A model generated the notes under the pieces. That model was not told the DNA's origin. It saw only the letters and a program-made list of their open reading frames with translations, and did not search any database. Positions 1 to 6,356 of a stretch of 8,605 nucleotides of DNA are shown in pieces. Position 1 is the first letter of the stretch. Every line of letters starts with the position of its first letter. The DNA lies in contig CAJWQX010000082.1 in NCBI GenBank assembly GCA_913045265.1, forward strand, positions 1 through 8,605, given 5' to 3'. Position numbers and translations under genes: made by a program. This stretch comes from UBA11889 sp002313255 (GTDB lineage Bacteria; Pseudomonadota; Gammaproteobacteria; Pseudomonadales; Azotimanducaceae).

Positions 1-557
1 AAGTGGGTTCGACGGAACACGAAACCTGTGCATATACCTTCAGCTCTGACAATGGGCAGACGAAGACCCGGGTTCGATTCGATCCGTCTGGTGGTGGTAA
101 TCCATGGCAATTGTTGGAACAAGATGGCGAGTCGCCTGACGGAGCTGAAGCGGAAGATTACGAAGCGCCTTCCCAGGCATCGCACCCGGCAAACGTCGAC
201 GTCTCCGGTCTCGATAGCGAAGATCTACATGTGCTCCGTCGTGATCCTGATAAGGTAGTTTTTGGATTTTCGCCGAGGGACGATAGAGGCGATCTAATTC
301 ACAAAGGTGTTTCTGGGGAATTAAGCGTGCGGCGCACTGATGCTGTGCTGATCTCGACACTAATATCGGGTGCGAATTTCCGACGAGCCGTCGTCGTGAA
401 GATGCGTTATTTTCGAATTCAGACCATGCTCGAATACGATCCCGAAGTCGGAGCGGTGGTCATGCAAGCTATGGATATGGCGATGGAGGGAAGCGTCGCG
501 TTGAAAAAGATCGAAGTAGCGCTCCAATTGGATTTCGGAGATTTTGACTGTCCGTAG
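1..557 (+). CDS. Hypothetical acidic protein, 5' end cut by window edge
   Basis: The frame is open from the first complete codon (position 3, a GTG) to a TAG at 555-557, so about 184 residues are visible and the true start probably lies outside. No Shine-Dalgarno can be judged for the GTG. Codon use looks genuinely coding, and the gene runs convergent to yejE with only 10 bp between stops. The visible protein is soluble and rich in Asp/Glu. An early stretch (RFDPSGGGNPWQLLEQDGES, about residues 25-44) is followed by an acidic linker and a C-terminal half with alternating hydrophobic residues that looks beta-rich, including FRIQTMLEYDPEVGAVVMQA. From memory, the RFDPS...W.LL..DG pattern recalls uncharacterised exported proteins of gammaproteobacteria, but I cannot verify this, and any signal peptide would be in the missing part. 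No catalytic motif is recognised. Confidence is high that it is a gene and low on any role. Confidence 0.72.
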   Translation, partial: VGSTEHETCAYTFSSDNGQTKTRVRFDPSGGGNPWQLLEQDGESPDGAEAEDYEAPSQASHPANVDVSGLDSEDLHVLRRDPDKVVFGFSPRDDRGDLIHKGVSGELSVRRTDAVLISTLISGANFRRAVVVKMRYFRIQTMLEYDPEVGAVVMQAMDMAMEGSVALKKIEVALQLDFGDFDCP

Positions 558-567
558 TGCGGGGGGC

Positions 568-1638
568 TCAAGCTTGCGTTTGCAGTGCTACCGTATCAGT
601 TGGAGCACCGCCCGTACGCGCCACGTCGAGAGAACGTCTTGGGTCCAACGCGTCGCGTACCGCCTCTCCGATAAAAATAAGCAGCGTCAAAAGCGTGGCG
701 AGCGTAATGAATACGAAGATCCCCAGCCAGGGTGCCTGCAAATTGGCTTTGGCCGAAGAAAGTAAGCGCCCGAGCGAGGGTGAATCGATGGGTAGACCGA
801 ACCCAAGAAAATCGAGTGCGGTCAGGGACGTGATCGAACCGTTGAGGATGAACGGTAGAAAGGTAAGGGTCGCCACCATGGCATTGGGCAGGACGTGACG
901 TCGTAGGATGGTGGTTTCAGACACCCCGAGTGCTTTCGCGGCACGTACGAATTCAAAGTTCCGAGTCCTCAGAAATTCCGCACGAACGACGCCCACCAGA
1001 GCCATCCAGCTAAACAATGCGAGAATCCCGAGGAGCCAAAAGACGTTCGGCTCGACAATGCTGGCGAGGATGATGAGTACAAACAGGATCGGTAAGCCTG
1101 ATTGAATTTCCACCAAGCGTTGACCGATGAGATCGACAAGGCCGCCAAAATACCCTTGCAGCGCCCCGACCGTGACCCCGATCGACGAGCTAATGAGCGT
1201 AAGGGTCAACCCGAAGAGAACGGATAATCGAAAACCATAGAGGAGCTTGGCAAGCACGTCGGTAGCACCACCGTCCGTACCTAGCAAATGGACTCTATCC
1301 GGAGGGGACGGCGCGACCTCATAACTGTAGTCGATGGTGTTGAAAGAAAAACGAATGGGTGGCCACAACGCCCAACCGTCTTCTTCAATGCGATCCATAA
1401 CATAGGGATCTCGGTATTCGGCTTCGGACTCCAGTACGCCACCGAGGTCGGTCTCCGTGTAAAGAAACAACATGGGAAAGTAGAGTTCGTCTTGGAATGA
1501 GAAAACGATGGGTTTGTCGTTCGCGATGAATTCGGCGAGCAAGGACACAACGAAGAGACCCAAGAAGATCCTAAGGGACCAAACGCCGCGTCGGTTTGAT
1601 TTAAAGATTTCAAGCCTGCGCTGATTTAACGGCGTCAT
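568..1638 (-). CDS. yejE: YejE-type peptide/microcin C ABC transporter permease
   Basis: Inner-membrane permease of the YejABEF-type importer, which in E. coli takes up microcin C and oligopeptides. The 356-residue protein resembles E. coli YejE throughout. It has an N-terminal cytoplasmic segment and first membrane helix (about 22-39, then the IANDKP hallmark at 38-43) and a long periplasmic segment containing GWALWPPIRF (88-97). LLGTDGGATDVLA (118-130) follows, then about five more hydrophobic helices. The ATPase-contacting EAA loop is at about 231-250 (AAKALGV...RHVLPNAM). DFLGFGLP (276-283) and FIGEAVRDALDP (322-333) are typical of DppC/YejE proteins. A tail of about 20 residues after DPRR is not part of the family core. 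The ATG overlaps the yejB stop (ATGA), which indicates translational coupling. It is the last gene of the operon; no ATPase gene follows, because the next gene is convergent and ends 10 bp away. Confidence 0.95.
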   Translation of the reverse strand: MTPLNQRRLEIFKSNRRGVWSLRIFLGLFVVSLLAEFIANDKPIVFSFQDELYFPMLFLYTETDLGGVLESEAEYRDPYVMDRIEEDGWALWPPIRFSFNTIDYSYEVAPSPPDRVHLLGTDGGATDVLAKLLYGFRLSVLFGLTLTLISSSIGVTVGALQGYFGGLVDLIGQRLVEIQSGLPILFVLIILASIVEPNVFWLLGILALFSWMALVGVVRAEFLRTRNFEFVRAAKALGVSETTILRRHVLPNAMVATLTFLPFILNGSITSLTALDFLGFGLPIDSPSLGRLLSSAKANLQAPWLGIFVFITLATLLTLLIFIGEAVRDALDPRRSLDVARTGGAPTDTVALQTQA

Positions 1639-2708
1639 TCCCGCGCCTCGAAATCAATCCGGGGATCGACGAGCGTGTAGACGATGTCGCCAATCAGCTG
1701 CATCACGAGACCGATCAGCGTGAAGCAAAACAACGTGCCAAAAAAGATCGGGTAATCGCGCTTGACGATGGCTTCGTAACCCAGCAGTCCGATGCCATCG
1801 ATGGAGAAGATTACTTCGATCAGAAGAGCACCGGTAAACATAAGTCCGATGAAGGCGGCCGGGAACCCGGCGATGACGATCAGCATACCGTTACGAAACA
1901 CGTGGCCAAAGAGTACGCGCCGCTCAGTCAAACCCTTGGCACGCGCCGTAAGCACGAATTGCTTGTTGATTTCCTCCAGAAAACTGTTTTTGGTCAGCAT
2001 GGTTAGGGTCGCAAAGCCACCGATGGTGAGAGCTGTCAGGGGTAGAGCAAGGTGCCAGAAATAATCGCGGACCTTCGCCAGCGGCGCGAGGCTGTCAAAA
2101 TTTTCGGAGAAAAGATCGCGCATAGGGAACCAATCAAGGTACGTCCCGCCGGCGAAGAAAACGATCAACATGATGGCGAACAGGAAGCCGGGGATCGCGT
2201 AGGCGACAAAAACCGCTGCGCTCGACCACACGTCGAATGGAGTGCCGTCGCGCACGGCTTTGGCCATCCCAAGCGGGATCGAGATGCAGTAAATGAGTAG
2301 TAACGACCAGAGTCCCAAGGAAACGGAGACCGGCAAACGTTCGACCACCAGATCGAACACGGCCTTGTCTTGGAAGTAACTTTCACCGAAATCCAGCGTG
2401 ATGTAGTTGCCGAGCATCAGCAAGAAGCGCTCGTGCGGCGGTTTATCAAAGCCGAACGCCTCTTCGAGACGAGCAACAAATTCGGGATCGAGTCCTTCGC
2501 TGCCGGTGTAACCGCTTTCCCTGGATGGACCCATACTGCCGGCAGATGACACCGACGCCGTCGACGACATACTCATCCCGGATGCCTGGATGATGGCCTG
2601 TTCGACCGGTCCGCCGGGCGCAAACTGCACGATGACGAAATTGATAACCATGATCCCGAATAACGTTGGGATGATCAGAAACAAGCGTCGCAATAAGTAT
2701 CGACCCAT
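1635..2708 (-). CDS. yejB: YejB-type peptide/microcin C ABC transporter permease
   Basis: Second inner-membrane permease of the Yej importer, expected to pair with YejE to form the channel. At 357 residues it is close to E. coli YejB (364). Family signatures are in order: YLLRRLFLIIPTLFGI with the first helix (4-30), FAPGGPVEQAI (29-39), GLDPEFVARLEEAFGFDKP (72-90), LDFGESYF (105-112), the helix-rich part from about 128 on, and WSSAAVFVAYAIPGFLFAI (161-179). The EAA loop is at about 254-275 (TARAKGL...GHVFRNGM), and the C-terminus TLVDPRIDFEARE is almost that of the E. coli protein. A Ser/Gly/Met-rich loop (about 43-70) sits where E. coli YejB also has a variable loop, so it is not an insertion of note. 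The ATG lies 2 nt after the yejA stop with only a weak ribosome-binding site (AGAGCAAG), so translation probably depends on yejA. Its stop overlaps yejE by 4 nt. Confidence 0.96.
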   Translation of the reverse strand: MGRYLLRRLFLIIPTLFGIMVINFVIVQFAPGGPVEQAIIQASGMSMSSTASVSSAGSMGPSRESGYTGSEGLDPEFVARLEEAFGFDKPPHERFLLMLGNYITLDFGESYFQDKAVFDLVVERLPVSVSLGLWSLLLIYCISIPLGMAKAVRDGTPFDVWSSAAVFVAYAIPGFLFAIMLIVFFAGGTYLDWFPMRDLFSENFDSLAPLAKVRDYFWHLALPLTALTIGGFATLTMLTKNSFLEEINKQFVLTARAKGLTERRVLFGHVFRNGMLIVIAGFPAAFIGLMFTGALLIEVIFSIDGIGLLGYEAIVKRDYPIFFGTLFCFTLIGLVMQLIGDIVYTLVDPRIDFEARE

Positions 2709-2710
2709 GG

Positions 2711-4561
2711 CTACTTGCTCTGAAATTTCTTGACGGCGGCAGCCCGTTCACGGTCGAACCACCAGGTCTGGACATGGGCTGGTCGCTTTAAATTACCTGC
2801 TTCGACCCAGTTATAGCGGTTCCAGTGGGCCAGTCCGATGCGCGTCTTGGTCATGCCGGGAACAAAATAGAAATTCCAGAGCATGACGCGATCGAATGCG
2901 CGGATCGCGGCCACGTAATCCGTGTAGGTGGTCGCCGTTTTGATGCACTCAATTAAGTGGTCAATGGCTGGATCTCGCATGTTCGACCAGTTGTTGCCGT
3001 ATTCGTGCTCCGCGGTTGCGCTGCTAAAGTTATTGGCGATGAGATGTGTCGGCGTGTAATCGGGAAGAAACCAAATAGCACCGCCATCGAAGTCACCGGA
3101 ACGCATGCGAAACAACCAATTGGATATTTCTGGTGACTTGGCCGTGGACGTGATCCCGAGTCGGTCTAGGTTCCTCATGTACGGGATGAACGAGCCGGCG
3201 AGGGCTGGTGATACAGCTACGAGGCGAACATGGAAGGTTTCTCGAGTTTGACCGTGGATGAGCTTGCCTTTTTCGACGATCCAGCCCGCCTGCTTCAACA
3301 ACGCTGCCGCTTTGATGAGATTTTCGCGATGCCAACCCTTACCACCATTGGGCGGTGGCCGATAAGGTTCGGAGAAGACGCGTGGCGGAACGAGATGGCG
3401 GATCGGCTCCAAGTACTGCAATTCGCGTTCATCGGGCAGTCCCCGCGAAGCGAGTTCTGATCCGTGAAAGAAACTCTCGGCAGTCTGATAAAAGTCGTAA
3501 TTGACCCAGTTGAGGTAAGGGAAATCGGAAACAAGCCAAAGTGCTTCGCGGACCCGCACATCTTGAAATCGAGGCTGATCCAGATTCCAGAATATGGGCC
3601 ACCAGAGTCCCCACGGTTTCTCCACCGGCAGCCACTGTTTGCGGAATGCGCCTGCGTCGGAAGGGGGGAATTTATACGCGGTTTCCCAGAGTCTCGGGAG
3701 ATTTTCTTCGTGTACGTCAATGACGTCGCCCTTGAGCGCCTCGGTTTGAACCTGATCGTCACGAAAGTAGTCCCACTTTAATTCATCAAAATTGAAACGG
3801 CCTCGCATGACCGACAGGTCCTTGCCCCAATAGTCGTCGACTCGTTCCCACCGGATGGAACGACCGATCCTGAAGTCTTTGATTCGATAGGGGCCGGAGC
3901 CGACAGGGGGCTCGACCGTCGTTTTGGTGACATCGCGCGACTCCCAGTAGTGTTTCGCCAGTATCGGTTTTGAACCGATCCGCAGCGGTAAAAGGGGATC
4001 GCCTCGATCGGATTCGCGGATGTTGAACCGAATTTCCCAGGGTCCGATGACTTCGAACGATTCGATGGGTTCGAGCGGCGTTGCAACGGTCGGCGAGGCC
4101 ACCGTAGTGAAAATGGTATAGGAAAAGTAGACATCATCGATGGTGATGGGTTTGCCGTCGTGCCAGCGTGCATTTTTGCGAAGCTTGAATGCAATCCAGG
4201 ACCCATCGTTTGCGACTGCAATGCCCTCGGCGAGGCGACCATAAATCGTTGAGGGTTCATCGGCGGCTTGAGATACCAACGCATCGTGTAACAAATTCCA
4301 ATGCGGTGCTTCGACGCTTAGACCTGCGACCATTTGACCGCCTGGGACAGACAAAGGATTGAAGTTGTCCCAGCTCCCCATCGCCGCAATGCGCATTCGA
4401 CCGCCTTTAGGGGCGTCGGGGTTGACGTAATCGAAATGTTCGAAATCGGCTGGGTATTTGGGCGTCGACAAAAACGCGAAGCCATGCCGATACTCGATCT
4501 CCGAAGCTAATGCAGATCCAGCAATAAGACACACCGCGTATAGAAGCGTGAGACGCCTCAA
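2711..4561 (-). CDS. yejA: YejA-type periplasmic oligopeptide-binding protein
   Basis: Extracellular solute-binding protein (SBP_bac_5, cluster C), the periplasmic receptor that hands peptides to YejB-YejE. I place the start at a TTG (4559-4561). GGGGGAG ends 7 nt upstream, and this start yields a clean type I signal peptide: M-RR, a hydrophobic core, then SALA before SEIEY, with cleavage after about residue 19. An in-frame ATG at 4600 would add 13 residues with acidic positions (MVDWRTEPWGSGY) and has no ribosome-binding site; annotation software may still choose it. The TTG start gives 616 residues against 604 in E. coli. Landmarks are HFDYVNPDAPKGG (42-54), the NFNPL segment of the Yej/Opp lobe I (66-70), the family signature ARWHDGKPITIDDVYFSY (131-148), and VGSGPYRI before the hinge. 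There is no lipobox, so it is a soluble periplasmic protein. It is the first gene of the yejABE operon and diverges from the amidohydrolase genes. Confidence 0.93.
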   Translation of the reverse strand: MRRLTLLYAVCLIAGSALASEIEYRHGFAFLSTPKYPADFEHFDYVNPDAPKGGRMRIAAMGSWDNFNPLSVPGGQMVAGLSVEAPHWNLLHDALVSQAADEPSTIYGRLAEGIAVANDGSWIAFKLRKNARWHDGKPITIDDVYFSYTIFTTVASPTVATPLEPIESFEVIGPWEIRFNIRESDRGDPLLPLRIGSKPILAKHYWESRDVTKTTVEPPVGSGPYRIKDFRIGRSIRWERVDDYWGKDLSVMRGRFNFDELKWDYFRDDQVQTEALKGDVIDVHEENLPRLWETAYKFPPSDAGAFRKQWLPVEKPWGLWWPIFWNLDQPRFQDVRVREALWLVSDFPYLNWVNYDFYQTAESFFHGSELASRGLPDERELQYLEPIRHLVPPRVFSEPYRPPPNGGKGWHRENLIKAAALLKQAGWIVEKGKLIHGQTRETFHVRLVAVSPALAGSFIPYMRNLDRLGITSTAKSPEISNWLFRMRSGDFDGGAIWFLPDYTPTHLIANNFSSATAEHEYGNNWSNMRDPAIDHLIECIKTATTYTDYVAAIRAFDRVMLWNFYFVPGMTKTRIGLAHWNRYNWVEAGNLKRPAHVQTWWFDRERAAAVKKFQSK

Positions 4562-4637
4562 GTAACCACTCCCCCAGGGTTCAGTACGCCAATCTACCAT
4601 AATCGTTCTGCTAGACTGATCGCTGGGAGGTGTAGGT
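4562..4637. promoter_or_regulatory. Divergent intergenic region between yejA and amidohydrolase operon
   Basis: This 76-bp gap must hold the promoters or 5' leaders of two divergent operons, if the TTG start of yejA is right. Rightward, GGGAGGT at 4625-4631 lies 7 nt before the ATG at 4638 and is a strong ribosome-binding site. A weak -10-like TAGACT sits at 4612-4617, but no good -35 is found at 16-18 nt. Leftward, TTATGG/TAGATT-like hexamers lie around 4593-4604, also without a convincing -35. I see no clear inverted repeat that would serve as an operator. The compactness makes shared control possible; no specific regulator can be named. Confidence 0.45.
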
Positions 4638-6338
4638 ATGGCATTCGATCTGGTCGTAAAGAACGGCACCGTTGTTGATGGTACGGGCGCTCCAGGATTT
4701 CGTGCGGATATCGGTGTGAACGATGGCAAAATCACGGCGATTGGCCGGCTCGGCGACAAAGCCTATCGAACCGTCGATGCAGACGATCACGTCGTTACAC
4801 CTGGCTTTATCGACGGTCACACCCACATGGACGCTCAAGTATTTTGGGATCCGCTTGGTTCTTGTTCTTGCTACCACGGTGTCACCAGCGTGGTCATGGG
4901 AAATTGCGGCTTTACGATTGCCCCTTGTGCGGAGCGAGACGCCGGCTTTGTATTCAAAAATCTCGAGCGCGCTGAGGACATTTCTCCCGGCGCAATGCAG
5001 GCTGGAATCGAATGGTCATGGGAGACGTTCCCCGAGTTCCTCGACACCGTTGACGAACTGCCAAAGGGTATTAATTACGCCGGCTACATTGGACATTCAG
5101 CGATACGGACGTACGTCATGGGTGAGCGTGCGTTTACTGAACGCGCGTCGACGGACGAACTTGGTCGTATGTGCGATATCGCGGAGGAGGGTGTTCGTGC
5201 CGGTGCGATCGGTTTTTCGACATCGCGAACGCCCAATCATGTGACTGCAGACGATCTTCCAGTCGCGAGCCGCGTCGCGGATTGGGAGGAGGTAAGAGCT
5301 ATCGTGTCGGCGGTGGGGAGAACTGGACGAGGACTGTTCGAGATTGCGGGTGAGCAGGCCGGTCGGGATCCTGATCGACTCCGCGAATATCATGTCCGGC
5401 TTCGTGATTTAGCCGTGGATAGTGGCGTCGTACAGACCTGGGGTATGTTTAGTTCGCGGTTCGCGCCCGACCATTGGCGACCCTATTTTGGGTTGTTGGA
5501 GGAAACCGCAGCCGCGGGTGGCCGAATGTTTGTGCAGGTGCATTCGCGGGCACTTAATACCATGCTTTCGTTTAAGACCCAGATGCCGTTTGATCGCTGG
5601 GATTTGTGGTCGGATGTCCGGGCATTGTCCTTGGACGACCAAAAACGTCAATTGCGAGATCCGGATCTTCGCAAGAGGTTAGTCGAGATCGCGAATGGCG
5701 AGGCGCCGAAAAACCGGATCGTCGGTGTTGAGGCAAGACCACCGGATTACGACCATCTTTACGTGATGGACTCGATGGTTGGAGAACAACGCTTATTGAA
5801 AGATGTCGCTGGTGAACGCGGAGTGAATCCCGTGGCGCTGATGATCGACTTATCTTTGGAGACTGACTTTAATCAGTTTTTTTGTCAGCCAGCTGCCAAC
5901 GAAAACCAAGACCACGTGTTGGAGATGATGAAGCACCCCCGCTCGGTGGTGACGTTCTCCGATTCGGGTGCCCACGTGTCTCAGATTATGGATAGCTCGC
6001 TGCAAACGCACTTGCTATCGCACTGGGTTCGCGAAAAGGAAGCCATGACTCTAGAGGAAGCTGTTCGAGAACTGACTTGTGTGCCGGCAACGTATTGGGG
6101 AATGCACGACCGTGGTTTGATTCGCGAGGGTCTCAACGCTGACCTCGTGGTATTCGATCCCAAGACCGTGGCGCCACGTATGCCGGAAGTGGTCAACGAT
6201 CTTCCGTCAGGTGCGACACGGTTAAAGCAGGTGGCTAATGGAATTCGTCATAGCATCGTGAATGGAGAAGTCTTTCTGACGGACAACGAGCACACCGGTT
6301 CAACCTCGGGACGACTATTTAGAGGGCGAGCAAGCTAG
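4638..6338 (+). CDS. D-aminoacylase-like amidohydrolase (amidohydrolase_3 family)
   Basis: A 566-residue cytoplasmic protein of the N-acyl-D-amino-acid deacylase branch of the amidohydrolase superfamily. Such enzymes are metal-dependent TIM-barrel hydrolases flanked by a small beta-sandwich. The N-terminal strand is FDLVVKNGTVVDGTG (3-17). The metal site is signalled by PGFIDGHTHMD (55-65; His61 and His63), VVMGNCGFTIAP (85-96; Cys90) and VTFSDSGAHV (438-447; Asp442). His61, His63 and Cys90 have exactly the spacing known for His67, His69 and Cys96 of Alcaligenes D-aminoacylase. The strands that should supply two further metal histidines (FEIAG at 234-238 and VVQTWGM at 264-270) have none, so this is a divergent subfamily and the substrate is uncertain. 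The C-terminus returns to the sandwich (GLNADLVVFDP, 498-508; VANGIRHSIVNGEV, 532-545). There is no signal peptide. The start is fixed by a strong Shine-Dalgarno. It is first in a two-gene operon. The family call is secure; the D-aminoacylase activity is not. Confidence 0.88.
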   Translation: MAFDLVVKNGTVVDGTGAPGFRADIGVNDGKITAIGRLGDKAYRTVDADDHVVTPGFIDGHTHMDAQVFWDPLGSCSCYHGVTSVVMGNCGFTIAPCAERDAGFVFKNLERAEDISPGAMQAGIEWSWETFPEFLDTVDELPKGINYAGYIGHSAIRTYVMGERAFTERASTDELGRMCDIAEEGVRAGAIGFSTSRTPNHVTADDLPVASRVADWEEVRAIVSAVGRTGRGLFEIAGEQAGRDPDRLREYHVRLRDLAVDSGVVQTWGMFSSRFAPDHWRPYFGLLEETAAAGGRMFVQVHSRALNTMLSFKTQMPFDRWDLWSDVRALSLDDQKRQLRDPDLRKRLVEIANGEAPKNRIVGVEARPPDYDHLYVMDSMVGEQRLLKDVAGERGVNPVALMIDLSLETDFNQFFCQPAANENQDHVLEMMKHPRSVVTFSDSGAHVSQIMDSSLQTHLLSHWVREKEAMTLEEAVRELTCVPATYWGMHDRGLIREGLNADLVVFDPKTVAPRMPEVVNDLPSGATRLKQVANGIRHSIVNGEVFLTDNEHTGSTSGRLFRGRAS

Positions 6339-6345
6339 AAAGAAT

Positions 6346-6352
6346 AGGGAGG
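6346..6352 (+). promoter_or_regulatory. Ribosome-binding site of second amidohydrolase gene
   Basis: AGGGAGG ends 4 nt before the ATG at 6357, within the 18-nt gap after the upstream stop codon. It fixes this start and suggests independent, efficient initiation rather than pure translational coupling. Confidence 0.75.
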
Positions 6353-6356
6353 CACT

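Noticed and set aside
43..70. Ser/Gly/Met-rich stretch in YejB (protein residues 43-70) considered as an inserted low-complexity segment.
   Set aside because: E. coli YejB has a variable loop of similar length at the same place, so it is normal for the family (coordinates here are residues of the 1635-2708 gene).
65..90. ACCCGGGTTCGATTCGATCC resembles a tRNA T-arm.
   Set aside because: No acceptor, anticodon or D-arm can be built around it, and it lies inside a coding frame.
40..360. Open minus-strand frame overlapping the first gene.
   Set aside because: It is an Arg/His-rich shadow with no ribosome-binding site, and the plus-strand frame has much better codon use.
558..567. Search for a bidirectional terminator between the first gene and yejE.
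   Set aside because: Only 10 bp separate the stops and neither flank shows a GC-rich hairpin followed by a T-run; AAGCTT nearby is just a short palindrome.
3295..4284. Long secondary open frames on the minus strand inside yejA.
   Set aside because: They are out-of-frame shadows; their translations are Ser/Arg/Pro-rich and resemble nothing, while the yejA frame is family-consistent throughout.
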